Source: Nocardioides silvaticus (GTDB lineage Bacteria > Actinomycetota > Actinomycetes > Propionibacteriales > Nocardioidaceae). Taken from it: a stretch of 64,000 bases of DNA. Positions within the stretch are counted from its first letter, which is position 1. The number at the start of each line of letters is the position of its first letter. The stretch is from the NCBI RefSeq assembly GCF_003160695.1, contig NZ_QGDD01000008.1, forward strand, positions 62,001-126,000, written 5' to 3'. Below, piece after piece: positions 26,825 through 37,823 of the stretch. Position numbers and translations under genes: made by a program. The notes below the pieces were generated by a model. It was given only the letters and a program-made list of their open reading frames with translations. It searched no databases and was not told the origin of the DNA.

Positions 26825-26904
26825 CGCTGCGCGGGCTTGGTGAGTTGCGCCGGTCGGTGTGTGTCGGGCGTGGCCTGCCCGGTTCGGGCCGGAGCGGGTC
26901 GTGG

Positions 26905-26934
26905 GGCCCGGTCGGCTTCAAAGCCGGGCCTTTT
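26905..26934 (+). terminator. rho-independent terminator
   Basis: GGCCCGG (26905-26911) pairs with CCGGGCC (26924-26930), with a further CGGCTT/AAGCCG pairing possible inside, followed directly by TTTT. It ends the transcript of the MBL gene. Confidence 0.8.
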
Positions 26935-27440
26935 CCGCCGGCCAGATCAAGCAGGGCCCGGCCGCCCGACGTTCTCGCAACGCCGGTCCTACACGTCGGG
27001 ACCAGGACACCGCCTTCGAAGCCGGCGGGGCCCGGACTCGCCCACCGGGGCCCACGCCCCGCACCGGCCAGGGTGGGCAGGCCACGCCCGCGCCACACCC
27101 GGCTCCACGACGAGGTGGATGTGGTTGGTCATGTGCCACGTGGCCGGCCACCGGCGAGCACGACAGGTGAGACCCGCCCACCCCGAGGGGTCGGTCGTGC
27201 TCGCCGGGCGGTGGGGCCGGGAGGTCCAGGTCAAGCGGGAGGGTCGCGCCGGCGGGGCGTGGATGGGTCTGGCTGCGGCGCCCAGCACCGCGGGAGCGAA
27301 GCGACCGCGCTGCTGGGGGACAGATGTGGTTGCCCCGCCGGCGCGAGCCCTCCCGCGCAGGCCGAGGACCTCCCGGCACCACCGCGCCACCCGCACGACC
27401 CACACATCAAGCCGCGCAGCGATCGAACACCACCCCCGAG
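26935..27440. other. gene-free stretch
   Basis: About 500 bp with no convincing gene between a terminator and the end of the cyclase gene. Several frames stay open only because of the GC content. The one recognisable coding trace is the transposase-like segment listed separately. Confidence 0.6.
27085..27170 (-). pseudogene. relic of a Y1/REP-associated tyrosine transposase
   Basis: The minus strand reads ATWHMTNHIHLVVEPG, with MTNHIHLVV encoded by 27106-27132. This matches the HxH signature (M-x-NHxHLV) of IS200-like Y1 or RAYT transposases. The flanks do not continue as transposase and no catalytic Tyr helix follows, so this would be a small decayed fragment. A chance match cannot be excluded. 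Confidence 0.35.
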
Positions 27441-28976
27441 TCAGACCGGCTGCTCGGCCGACGGCGCCGCCACCGGCACCGGCGCGAGCACCTCCATCGG
27501 AGCGGACTTGCCCTTGAGCGGGATGCTCCCGCGCGAGACGAGGGGGATGTCGCTCTGCAGCATCGCCGCGGTCGCGGCGGTGATGAGCACGTCGTCGCCG
27601 GTGTCGCGGGTCGCCGCCTCGACCCGGGCGGCGACGTTGACGGCGTCGCCGATGACGCTGAAGTTCAGCCGTCCGGCGCCGCCGATCGAGCCGGCGACGA
27701 CCCGGCCGGTGTTGACACCAACCGCGACCGACAACCCAGTGTCGAGGGCGGTGGTCGCCGCGACGATCTCGCGGGCGGCGCGGACCGCGCGGTCGGCGTG
27801 GTCGGGGTAGACCTCGGGCGCACCGAAGACGGCGAGCAGGCCGTCGCCGATGAACTTGTCGACGTGGCCGCCGTTGCGGTCGACGATCGGCACGATCACC
27901 GTGAACAGGCGGTTGAGCACCGCTACGACCTCGGTGGCCGGCGCGGCTTCGGCGTACGACGTGAAGCCGCGCACGTCGCAGAACATGATCGACACGTCGA
28001 TCTCGACGCCCTCCTCGGGGAACTGGCCCGAGAGGATCAGCGCCGCGACCTCCTTGTCGACGTAGGTGCCGAACGCGGCGCGCATCTGCTCGCGCTCTTC
28101 GAGCCCGCGCACCATCAGGTTGAAGTCGTGGGCGAGCTCACCGAGCTCGTCGCTGGTGGTCACCGGCACCCGGGCCGCGAGGTCGCCGGCCTCGACGCGG
28201 CTCATCGCGGCGCGGACCCGCTCGATCGGCACGGTGATCGCCTCGGCGAGCAGGACCGAGAGCTCCTGGGACAGCAGCAGGCCGATGCCCACTGACGCCG
28301 CGACCGTGAGCACGAGGTCGTCGGAGCCGCTGCGCTCGCCGAGCAGGCTCGCGACGAGCAGTGCGGTGGCGATCGTGTAGACCGAGGGGCCCAGCATGAT
28401 CCGCTTGCGCACCGGGAGCCCGATCCTGCTGAACGGGAAGTCGTCGGCCAGCTGCGGGGCGATGGCGGCGACCAGCGGCCGCGACAGCATCTCGCCGGCC
28501 GAGTAGCTGAGGATCGTGGCGTAGACCGCCGGCACCACGCAGGCCAGGACGAGCACGAAGAAGTCGGCCCAGCCCAGGTCGAAGAGCACCACGCCGAACG
28601 CGCTGGTCGGCAGCACCACGAACGGGTTGATCCACCAGCTGTTGCGCCGGTACTGGACGTAGGTCAGCGTCGAGGCCGTCTCCCATGCCTTCACGGTCTC
28701 CGCCGGCGTCGGGTCCGGCGTGCCGTGCCAGGTGCGGACCGCGCAGAAGGCGGCCCGGGTGCGCAGCGACCCACCCAGGACCGCGATCGCGGTGAGGATC
28801 GACCCGAACGCCGCGAGTCGGACCACGTCGTGGGTGGACGCGTCGTAGTAGGACGCGAGGATCACGACGGTGATGAGGGCGACGAAGATCGACACGAGCG
28901 CCTGACCGACCGCCAGCACGAGCCAGTACCGCGACCCCAGGCGCTCGTACAACCACCCGGTGATGCGATCGAGCAC
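27441..28976 (-). CDS. membrane-bound class III adenylate cyclase with HAMP domain
   Basis: About 511 residues: several membrane segments (roughly residues 25-270), a HAMP linker (PIERVRAAMSRVEAGDLAAR) and a C-terminal cyclase domain. The metal Asp residues are in MFCDVRGFT and KFIGDGLLAVFG, the adenine-contacting Lys is in HVDKFIGD, and the transition-state Asn/Arg are in GDAVNVAARVEA, so it should make cAMP. The layout equals the 6TM-HAMP cyclases of mycobacteria. I prefer GTG 28976 over GTG 29012, which would overlap the divergent DUF3097 promoter; this is not certain. Confidence 0.9.
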   Translation of the reverse strand: MLDRITGWLYERLGSRYWLVLAVGQALVSIFVALITVVILASYYDASTHDVVRLAAFGSILTAIAVLGGSLRTRAAFCAVRTWHGTPDPTPAETVKAWETASTLTYVQYRRNSWWINPFVVLPTSAFGVVLFDLGWADFFVLVLACVVPAVYATILSYSAGEMLSRPLVAAIAPQLADDFPFSRIGLPVRKRIMLGPSVYTIATALLVASLLGERSGSDDLVLTVAASVGIGLLLSQELSVLLAEAITVPIERVRAAMSRVEAGDLAARVPVTTSDELGELAHDFNLMVRGLEEREQMRAAFGTYVDKEVAALILSGQFPEEGVEIDVSIMFCDVRGFTSYAEAAPATEVVAVLNRLFTVIVPIVDRNGGHVDKFIGDGLLAVFGAPEVYPDHADRAVRAAREIVAATTALDTGLSVAVGVNTGRVVAGSIGGAGRLNFSVIGDAVNVAARVEAATRDTGDDVLITAATAAMLQSDIPLVSRGSIPLKGKSAPMEVLAPVPVAAPSAEQPV

Positions 28977-29030
28977 ACGTCGAGTGTGTCGCCAAGAATG
29001 CGATCCGTCCACGAACTAGCGTTTCCCGAC

Positions 29031-29894
29031 GTGGTTGATCGCTACGGGACCGACGTGCTCGCGGGTGACTGGAACAGGCCGAGGAACGGCCGTGCCGTGG
29101 AGGCTCCGGCCGAGCTCGGCGCCGTCGTCGAGGAGGTCACCGCCGACTGGTGCGGCGAGATCGTCGCGGTCGACCGAGACCTGCACACGCTCACGTTGGA
29201 GGACCGGCGCGGCAAGCGACGTACCTTCCCGCTGGGTCCCGGGTTCCTGCTCGAGGGCAAGCCGGTGATCCTGACCGCTCCGGTGCGTCGTACGGGCTCC
29301 GACAAGCTCGACCACCAGGGCAGGCCGAAGCGCACCGCCAGCGGTTCGGTCGCCGTGCACGGCGCCAAGGCCCGGGTCGCGCGCGCCAGCCGGATCTTCG
29401 TCGAGGGCCGCCACGACGCCGAGCTGGTCGAGAAGGTGTGGGGCGACGACCTGCGCATCGAGGGCGTGGTCGTGGAGTACCTCGGCGGTGTCGACGACCT
29501 CGCCGACCACCTGGTGTCGTTCAAGCCCGGCCCGCAGCGGCGGGTCGGCGTGCTCGTCGACCACCTGGTCAAGGGGTCCAAGGAGTCCCGGATCGCCGAC
29601 GCGATCGCGCGCGGGCCGAACGGCGCGCACGTGAAGATCGTCGGCCACCCCTACGTCGACGTCTGGCAGGCGGTGAAGCCCGAGCGGGTCGGCCTGAAGG
29701 CGTGGCCGACGATCCCGCGGAACGTCGAGTGGAAGAAGGGCGTGTGCCAGCACCTCGGCTGGCCGCACCGCGACCAGGCCGACATCGCCCGGGCCTGGCA
29801 GCACATCCTGTCGCGGGTCGGCTCCTACGCCGACCTCGAGCCGGCGCTGCTGGGCCGGGTCGAGGAGCTGATCGACTTCGTGACCGTCGACTGA
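29031..29894 (+). CDS. DUF3097 family protein
   Basis: A 287-residue actinobacterial DUF3097 protein. Landmarks are RYGTDVLAGDWNRPRN at the N-terminus, then RIFVEGRHDAELVEKVWGDD and VGVLVDHLVKGSKESRIAD. The central part resembles a Toprim-like fold (EGRHDAE, LVDH), which suggests nucleic-acid or phosphate chemistry, but the function is unknown. I chose GTG 29031, 8 nt after TAGCGT (29017-29022); an in-frame ATG at 28998 is possible. Confidence 0.85.
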   Translation: MVDRYGTDVLAGDWNRPRNGRAVEAPAELGAVVEEVTADWCGEIVAVDRDLHTLTLEDRRGKRRTFPLGPGFLLEGKPVILTAPVRRTGSDKLDHQGRPKRTASGSVAVHGAKARVARASRIFVEGRHDAELVEKVWGDDLRIEGVVVEYLGGVDDLADHLVSFKPGPQRRVGVLVDHLVKGSKESRIADAIARGPNGAHVKIVGHPYVDVWQAVKPERVGLKAWPTIPRNVEWKKGVCQHLGWPHRDQADIARAWQHILSRVGSYADLEPALLGRVEELIDFVTVD

Positions 29895-29912
29895 CGGCCG
29901 CTCCAGGAGCCG

Positions 29913-30272
29913 TCAGCTCATCTTCATCGGACGGCCCTGGGCGTCGCGCGGGTTGCCCGCCAGGATCATGATCCCGTCGATGAACGGCCAGATGCTGCCG
30001 AGCCCGCAGGTGAAGATCGTGACCAGCAGCTGGGTGACGCCGAGGCCGGTCTGGCCCATGTACATCCGGCCGATGCCCAACGGGATGATCACCTGGAGGA
30101 GGCCGGCGACCAGCTTGGTCTTGTCCGAGTAGGGCAGCCCGGTGGCCGGGTCCACGCCGTACGGCGCGGCCGGGTTGAAGCCGTACGGCGACGGCGGCTG
30201 GCCGTACGGCGGCGGCTGCTGCCCGTAGGCCGGCGGCTGGTACGGCTGGTACTCCGGCGGCTGCTCTCCCAC
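29913..30272 (-). CDS. TM2 domain-containing membrane protein
   Basis: A 119-residue protein. Its N-terminal 45 residues are rich in Pro, Tyr, Gln and Gly (repeats like QPPAYG, QPPPYGQ), followed by a TM2 domain: YSDKTKLVAGLLQVIIPLG, GRMYMGQTGLG and a second helix ending in WPFIDGIMILAG. TM2 proteins are small two-helix membrane proteins of uncertain role. The GTG start at 30272 is preceded by GGGTGGGA. It is convergent with DUF3097. Confidence 0.88.
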   Translation of the reverse strand: MGEQPPEYQPYQPPAYGQQPPPYGQPPSPYGFNPAAPYGVDPATGLPYSDKTKLVAGLLQVIIPLGIGRMYMGQTGLGVTQLLVTIFTCGLGSIWPFIDGIMILAGNPRDAQGRPMKMS

Positions 30273-30300
30273 CCGGCGATCCTACGTTCCCTCCCGGTCC

Positions 30301-31524
30301 TCAGGGCAGCAGGTCGCGGACCACCAGGTCGGCCAGGAGCCGCCCCTGCCGGGTCAGCGCGACCCGGTCCTCCCGCTCCCACGGCTCCGCCTCGACCAGT
30401 CCGCGAGCCACCAGGTCCGGCACGGCGGCCCGGCCGGCGCCGTCGAGCACGTCCCCGGGGAGGCCCTCGCGGATCCGGACCTCGAGCAGCACCCGCTCGA
30501 CGCGTCGGGTCTCCTCGTCGAGGACCTCCCGCGCGTGGGCGGGGCTCGCGCCGGCGACCGTCCGGTCGCCGTACGCGGCGGGGTGCTTGACGTTCCACCA
30601 CCGCACGCCACCGACGTGGGAGTGGGCGCCCGGTCCGATCCCCCACCAGTCCGCCCCGGTCCAGTAGCCGACGTTGTGCCGGCACCAGGCGGCGTCGTCG
30701 CGCGCCCAGTTGGACACCTCGTACCAGTCGAGGCCGGCGGCCACGAGCAGGTCGTCGGCGGCCAGGTACTTGTCGGCGAGGTCGTCCTCGTCCGGCATCG
30801 GGAGCTCACCGCGCTTGACCCGGCGGGCCAGCGCGGTGCCCTCCTCCACGATCAGCGAGTACGCCGAGACGTGGTCGGGCGCGCAGGCGAGCGCCGCCTC
30901 GACCGACCGCGCCCAGTCCGCCGTGCTCTCCCCGGGTGTGCCGTAGATGAGGTCGAGGCTGACCTGGTCGAAACCCGCGGTCCGGGCCGCAGCGACCACC
31001 TCGGGCACCCGCTCGGGGTCGTGGGTGCGGTCCAGCGTGGCGAGCACGTGCGGGACGACCGACTGCATCCCGAACGAGATCCGGTTGTAGCCCGCCTCGC
31101 GCAGCTGCTCGAGGTAGGCGAGGTCGACGGAGTCCGGGTTGGCCTCGGTCGTCACCTCGGCGCCAGGCGCCAGCCCGAGCTCCTCGTCGACGACACGGAG
31201 CAGCCGGCCGAGGTGGTCGGCCGGGAGCAGCGTCGGGGTGCCGCCGCCGAGGAACACCGTCTCCACCGGGGGGTGTGCCTCGCCCAGCACCCCCCGGGCG
31301 AGCCGGACCTCGGCGACCGCCTGGTCGACGTACGTCGTCCGGGAGACACCACCACCCAGCTCCTCGGCGGTGTAGGTGTTGAAGTCGCAGTAGCCGCAGC
31401 GCACTCGGCAGAACGGCACGTGCACGTAGAGCCCGAATGGGCTTCCGCCGAGCGCCCGCAGCGCACTCCCGGGGAGCGAGCCGTCGCGGGGCGCGGGCTC
31501 CCCAGCGGGCAAGGCGGACGGCAC
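30301..31524 (-). CDS. hemW: radical SAM haem chaperone HemW
   Basis: A 407-residue HemN-like radical SAM protein that inserts haem into target proteins rather than oxidising coproporphyrinogen. The cluster motif is CRVRCGYCDF (Cx3Cx2C followed by F, the HemW form lacking HemN's fourth Cys). GGGTPTLLP and the C-terminal HemN_C domain (VERVLLEVRIREGLPGDVLD in parts) agree. The GTG at 31524 is chosen from context. It lies in the lepA/hemW neighbourhood usual in actinobacteria but is separated from lepA here by four genes. Confidence 0.93.
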   Translation of the reverse strand: MPSALPAGEPAPRDGSLPGSALRALGGSPFGLYVHVPFCRVRCGYCDFNTYTAEELGGGVSRTTYVDQAVAEVRLARGVLGEAHPPVETVFLGGGTPTLLPADHLGRLLRVVDEELGLAPGAEVTTEANPDSVDLAYLEQLREAGYNRISFGMQSVVPHVLATLDRTHDPERVPEVVAAARTAGFDQVSLDLIYGTPGESTADWARSVEAALACAPDHVSAYSLIVEEGTALARRVKRGELPMPDEDDLADKYLAADDLLVAAGLDWYEVSNWARDDAAWCRHNVGYWTGADWWGIGPGAHSHVGGVRWWNVKHPAAYGDRTVAGASPAHAREVLDEETRRVERVLLEVRIREGLPGDVLDGAGRAAVPDLVARGLVEAEPWEREDRVALTRQGRLLADLVVRDLLP

Positions 31525-31561
31525 CCTGCGATTGTCTCAGGGTGCCGTCACGCCGGCCGAA

Positions 31562-33385
31562 TCAGCCGTAGAAGCTGTCGATCAGGTCCTTGTTGTTGGA
31601 CTCGACGACGGCGCGCTTGACCTTCAGCGAGGGGGTGAGCTCGCCGGACTCGATGGTCAGGTCGTGGTCGAGCAGCTCCCACTTCTTGATGGTCTCCCAG
31701 CGGTTGAGCTGGCCGTTGAGCTCGTCGACGTAGTCGGCGACCATCGCGCGCACCTTGTCCGAGCGGACCAGGTCGGTGTACGACGTGCCCTCCATGCCGT
31801 TCTCGGCGGCCCAGCCTGCGATCGCGTCGGGGTCCAGGGTGATCAGCGCGACCACGAAGTTGCGCTCCGCGCCGAACACCATGAACTGGCTGACGTAGGG
31901 ACAGATCGCCTTGAACTTCGCCTCGATGGCGGGCGGTGCGATGTACTTGCCGCCCGACGTCTTGAAGAGCTCCTTGATGCGGCCGGTGATCTTGAGGTAG
32001 CCGTCGGCGTCGATCTCGCCCTTGTCACCGGTGCGCAGCCAGCCGTCGTCGGTCATCGCCTCGGCGGTGGCCTCGTCGCGGTTGTGGTAGCCGGCCATGA
32101 TGTGCGGGCCCTTGAGCTGGACCTCACCGTCCTCGGCGATCCGGACCTCGGTGCCGGGGAACGGCAGGCCGACCGTGCCGATCTTGTACTGGTCGGGGTG
32201 GTTGACCGTGGCGCCGGCCGCGTTCTCGGTCATGCCGTAGCCCTCGAGGATGAGGATGCCGGCAGCGTGGAACCACTGCGCGATCTCGGCGTTGAGCGCG
32301 GCAGAGCCGGAGATGAAGAACTTCACCCGGCCACCGAAGCGGTCGCGGACCTTGCTGAAGACCAGCTTGTCGAACAGGCGGTGCTGGACCTTGAGCGGCA
32401 GCGGCACCGACTTGCCGGCCATCGTGAGCTCGTCGACCTTGGTGCCGACCTCGAAGGCCTTCTTGAAGATCTTCTCCTTGGCGCCGCCCTCGGCCGCCTG
32501 CATGGTGACGATGCGGGCGTGCGCCTTCTCGAAGATGCGGGGCGCGGCGCCCATGAAGGTCGGCTTCACCACGCCGAGGTTGTCGACGATCTTCTCGACC
32601 CGGCCGTCGATGGCGGTCGCGAACCCGCACGCGAGCTGGGTCGAGAGCAGCACCTTGCCGAACGAGTGGGCCATCGGCAGCCACAGGAACTGCAGGTCGT
32701 CCTCACCGAGGATGTTCTGGGCCTTGATCGCCTCGCCCTCGAACACCCACGCCTTGTGCAGCGTGCGGACGCCCTTCGGCCGGCCGGTCGTGCCGGAGGT
32801 GTAGATCAGCGTCGCGAGCTGGTCGGGCCGGATCTCCTTGCTGACCGCCTCGATCGCGTCCGGGTGATCGGCCAGGTAGGAGTCGCCGAGCTCGGCGAGC
32901 GCGTCCATGGTGATGACCCAGTCCCCGTCGGCGGCGGAGTCCTCGAACGTGATGACCTTGCCCAGGTTGGGCAGGTCCGCGCGGTGGGACTGGAGCTTCT
33001 CGAGCTGCGCGGCGTCCTCGGCGAAGACGATGCGGCAGTCGGCGTCGCCGACGATGTAGGAGGTGTCCTCCGCACCGGTCGAGGGGTAGACCGTCGTGGT
33101 CGCGCCCGCCGCGCACATGACGGCGAGGTCGGCGAGGATCCACTCGTAGCGGGTCGAGGACGCGATGCCCACCCGCTGCTCGGGTTCGAGCCCGAGGGAC
33201 AGCAGACCCGCCGCGAGGCGGCGTACCCTCTCCCCGGTCTGGGCCCAGGTGACGGACTCCCAGGCCTCGCCCCGGGGGAACCGGAACGCCTCCCGGGGGC
33301 CGGATGCGGCAACACGGTCCAGGAACTGGATCGCCACGTTCTGGGGCATGGTTTCGACAAAGCTGGTGTCGTGGCTAACGGGCAT
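31562..33385 (-). CDS. long-chain fatty-acid-CoA ligase (FadD15-like)
   Basis: A 607-residue AMP-dependent synthetase that activates fatty acids to acyl-CoA. The P-loop is YTSGTTGRPKGV, the A5 motif is GYGMTENAAG, and A7-A8 are near WLRTGDKGEI and ITGRIKELFKTSGGKYI. The length and the FKTSGGKYIAP segment match the long-chain (bubblegum/FadD15) subgroup. The ATG at 33385 has AGGAG 4 nt upstream; an ATG at 33397 is also in frame. It could feed phospholipid synthesis or beta-oxidation. Confidence 0.92.
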   Translation of the reverse strand: MPVSHDTSFVETMPQNVAIQFLDRVAASGPREAFRFPRGEAWESVTWAQTGERVRRLAAGLLSLGLEPEQRVGIASSTRYEWILADLAVMCAAGATTTVYPSTGAEDTSYIVGDADCRIVFAEDAAQLEKLQSHRADLPNLGKVITFEDSAADGDWVITMDALAELGDSYLADHPDAIEAVSKEIRPDQLATLIYTSGTTGRPKGVRTLHKAWVFEGEAIKAQNILGEDDLQFLWLPMAHSFGKVLLSTQLACGFATAIDGRVEKIVDNLGVVKPTFMGAAPRIFEKAHARIVTMQAAEGGAKEKIFKKAFEVGTKVDELTMAGKSVPLPLKVQHRLFDKLVFSKVRDRFGGRVKFFISGSAALNAEIAQWFHAAGILILEGYGMTENAAGATVNHPDQYKIGTVGLPFPGTEVRIAEDGEVQLKGPHIMAGYHNRDEATAEAMTDDGWLRTGDKGEIDADGYLKITGRIKELFKTSGGKYIAPPAIEAKFKAICPYVSQFMVFGAERNFVVALITLDPDAIAGWAAENGMEGTSYTDLVRSDKVRAMVADYVDELNGQLNRWETIKKWELLDHDLTIESGELTPSLKVKRAVVESNNKDLIDSFYG

Positions 33386-33465
33386 GACGCTCCTCATGCG
33401 CTTCCGAGACCGACAGGACTGGTCAGTAACCTAGATCACTCGGCTGGCGCGGGGTAGCGAACCCC

Positions 33466-34107
33466 CTACCGGGCGAGATAATCCTCGACCCGGCGCCGCA
33501 GCCGCGGGGCCAGGTCGTCGATGGCCAGCAGCTCGGGCAGCCGGGTCCGGTCCAGGTTGAGAGCGATGAACAGGTCGCGCACCGTGATGCCGTGATCGGG
33601 CTCGTGGACCACCTCGATCGGGTCGCCCGCCGCGATCGACCCGGTCTCGAGCACCCGGAGGTAGGGGCCTGGCCGCAACGCCGCGGCGAACCGCTTCACC
33701 CACGCGGCGTTGTCGAAGCCGTTGAGGCCCATCCAGCACTTGAAGTCGTTGCACGGCGTCCGCACGCTCGCGATCTCCAGCAGCACGTCGCCGACGCGGA
33801 GCCGGGTGCCGACCGCGGCGCTGTTGAGGTCGATGCCCTCGGTGGTGAGGTTCTCGGCGAACTGCCCGTCGCGGATCGGGAGGGCGAGCTCGCCCTCCCA
33901 GAAGTCGAGGTCCTCGCGAGCGTAGGCGTAGACCGCCTGGTCGATGCCACCGTGGTGCTGGGTGTCGGACACCTGGTCGCCCTCGACCCCCAGCTCGGTC
34001 ACCTTGACCACGCCGGACACCCGGGCCTTGTCGATGGACGTCCGCCCGATCCCCGCCCACTCGGCTTCCTTGGGCAGGCCGACGTTGACGGAGAGGAGGC
34101 GGGGCAT
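33466..34107 (-). CDS. MOSC domain protein (YiiM-like)
   Basis: A 213-residue MOSC-domain protein. MOSC proteins handle sulfur on molybdenum cofactor or act as YiiM-type N-hydroxylated-base reductase partners. The start MPRLLSVNVGLPKEAEW, the segment HHGGIDQAVYAYAREDLDFW, FAENLTTEGIDLN and RTPCNDFKCWMGL (with the conserved Cys) are YiiM-like. The ATG at 34107 follows GACAAT 6 nt upstream, possibly a leaderless -10. No molybdenum genes are nearby. Confidence 0.88.
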   Translation of the reverse strand: MPRLLSVNVGLPKEAEWAGIGRTSIDKARVSGVVKVTELGVEGDQVSDTQHHGGIDQAVYAYAREDLDFWEGELALPIRDGQFAENLTTEGIDLNSAAVGTRLRVGDVLLEIASVRTPCNDFKCWMGLNGFDNAAWVKRFAAALRPGPYLRVLETGSIAAGDPIEVVHEPDHGITVRDLFIALNLDRTRLPELLAIDDLAPRLRRRVEDYLAR

Positions 34108-34133
34108 GAGGAGATTGTCGCAGCGCGGAGGCG

Positions 34134-34913
34134 TCAGCGTCGCCGGAATATCCCGCCAGGTCGGACGAAGACCCGGAGCTCGACACCGGCTGGTTCCCGG
34201 GTGCTCGTCGGAGCAGGAAGGGTGTCCGGCCTGGTCGCCCGCACCCGAGGACCGAAGGAGGGAGCCCATGGTGACAGCTCGACGCCGTCGTCCCAGCTGT
34301 CCCAGTGAATAGTCTCGGTGCTGGAGGGGTCATCGCTCTCGACCCAGCCGTAGGCGCCCACCGCGCCACGCACCCATCGTGGGTTGTCGAGACACTTCCG
34401 GGGCACTGCCAGCCGGACGAGGTCCCGCTTGAAGTCGAGCGTCCGCTCCATCCGGCACCCCTCTCCGACGACCGCCACGCCGATGCCGCACGCGTCGTCG
34501 GGCAGTTCCTCGGGGTCCGGCAGGTCGGGCTCCTTCGCGAGGAACGAGAAGATCCTCCACTTGCCAGGCCCGTCCTCGAACCGGTCGACGTCGAGCCACC
34601 AGCCGCCGAGGTTCGTGCGGACGTGCATGGCCACGTGCTGCTCGAGGTTCCGGTCGAGCCCCCGGAACCGGGTGGTGATGACGACGATGCGACGCGTGTG
34701 CCGCACGGCGAAGTGGGTGATGTCGTTGTTGGTCACCGCGGTGCTGTCGACCGGGGTGTCCGTGCCGCACGGCGCGGGGTCCGGGCTCCACGAGGAGCCC
34801 TCGACGTCGCCTGCCGGGTCACTGTCGCCCCAGCGGTCGCCGTGGGCCGCGACGGGCGAGAGGAGGGCGAGCGAGAGCGCGGTCGCGCCGAAGACGCGGA
34901 GTGTCCGAGACAT
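34134..34913 (-). CDS. secreted protein of unknown function
   Basis: A 259-residue exported protein with a signal peptide (residues 1-23, ending LLSPVAAHG). The mature part is rich in Asp, Trp and Arg, with a beta-rich core (ITHFAVRHTRRIVVITTRF, TNLGGWWLDVDRF) and two Cys in the DDACGIGVAVVGEGC region. I do not recognise the fold. The ATG at 34913 lies 6 nt after GAGAAT, possibly leaderless. It lies 23 bp downstream of the kinase gene. Confidence 0.7.
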   Translation of the reverse strand: MSRTLRVFGATALSLALLSPVAAHGDRWGDSDPAGDVEGSSWSPDPAPCGTDTPVDSTAVTNNDITHFAVRHTRRIVVITTRFRGLDRNLEQHVAMHVRTNLGGWWLDVDRFEDGPGKWRIFSFLAKEPDLPDPEELPDDACGIGVAVVGEGCRMERTLDFKRDLVRLAVPRKCLDNPRWVRGAVGAYGWVESDDPSSTETIHWDSWDDGVELSPWAPSFGPRVRATRPDTLPAPTSTREPAGVELRVFVRPGGIFRRR

Positions 34914-34936
34914 GGGCCGATTCTCGCCCGGGATCC

Positions 34937-35859
34937 TCAGTCCTGCACGGCTTTCGCGACAGTGATGCAGCGGGTCACGTGCTCGTTCTCCTCAGCGGTC
35001 ATCGCGCGGCCGGCACGTCGAGCGTCGGTGAACGCCCAGTGCGCGTCGAGGATGCTGCGGACGACGACCCAGTCCCGCGCCCGCGGCTCGTCGAGGTCGG
35101 CGGTGTCGACGAGGGTGTGGAAGCGGCGGCGGATGCCGTCGCGGACGGAGTGGCCGGCGGCGCCGTACTCCTCGAAGCGGTTGCGCAGCATCGGCTCGAT
35201 CTCGTAGTGCGGGTCGCCGTTGGTGGGCTTGGGGTCGATGACGAGCCAGGTGGGCTCGCCGCCGCGCTCGCCGAGCAGCACGTTCTCGTAGTGCAGGTCG
35301 CCGTGGATGACGGCGGTGGCGGGCTTGCCGACGAGGTCGTGGGCGAGGGAGGTCGCCTGCTCGACGAGGCGTCGCGGCACGGGCACGGCGTGCGCGTCGC
35401 GCTCGAGCGCCGCGGTCCAGCGGGCGACGTACGACGCCTGCTCGCGCAGCTGCGGCATCGGCGGCACGTGGACGCGCTCGTAGAGGCCGGCGACGATCTC
35501 GCACGCCTCCACGTCCCAGTGGTCGGTGAGGTCGACCGGGTCGAGCCGCTCCAGGAGCAACGCGCGGCGGCCGGGATCGGCGCGGAGCAGCCGGACCGCT
35601 CCCCTGCCGCGCCACCGCTGCAGGGCGAGGTGCTCGTGGTCGGACTCCTCGGCCTCGGCATCGGTGTGCAGCTTGAGGACGGCTTCGGTGCCGTTCGGGG
35701 TGCGCACGGGCAGCACCAGCGAGCAGAACCCGTGCATGGCGGCACCGTCGAGCGTCAGCTCCCACTCCCCGACCACCGCGTCGACGAGCGCCGGGAGCCG
35801 GTCGAGCCAGGCCTCCCAGTCCGGTCCCAGCGACCGCTGCCGGTCGAGGCCGGGCGGGA

Positions 35860-35863
<4 letters not shown>
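34937..35863 (-). CDS. APH(6)-type aminoglycoside/hydroxyurea phosphotransferase family protein
   Basis: A 308-residue kinase of the APH_6_hur family, whose members phosphorylate streptomycin or hydroxyurea. The catalytic loop is [14 protein letters not shown] and the metal motif is [16 protein letters not shown]; the N-lobe Lys is in [12 protein letters not shown]. Without close relatives the substrate cannot be named, and many such chromosomal genes confer no resistance. Its ATG overlaps the lepA stop (ATGA), so it is translated with LepA. Confidence 0.85.
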
Positions 35864-37731
<1,868 letters not shown>

Positions 37732-37823
37732 GGTGCAGCCATTGTTCCAGCCGCCCGCCCGGAACGCCGACTCGGCGGCAAATGGGCGGGCGCGCGGGCC
37801 CTGCTCGGGCCAAGATGGGCGAC

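Noticed and set aside
26284..27810. Long open frames across 26.3-27.8 kb
   Set aside because: Cover the MBL gene and the cyclase in wrong frames; Pro/Arg/Gly-rich without motifs.
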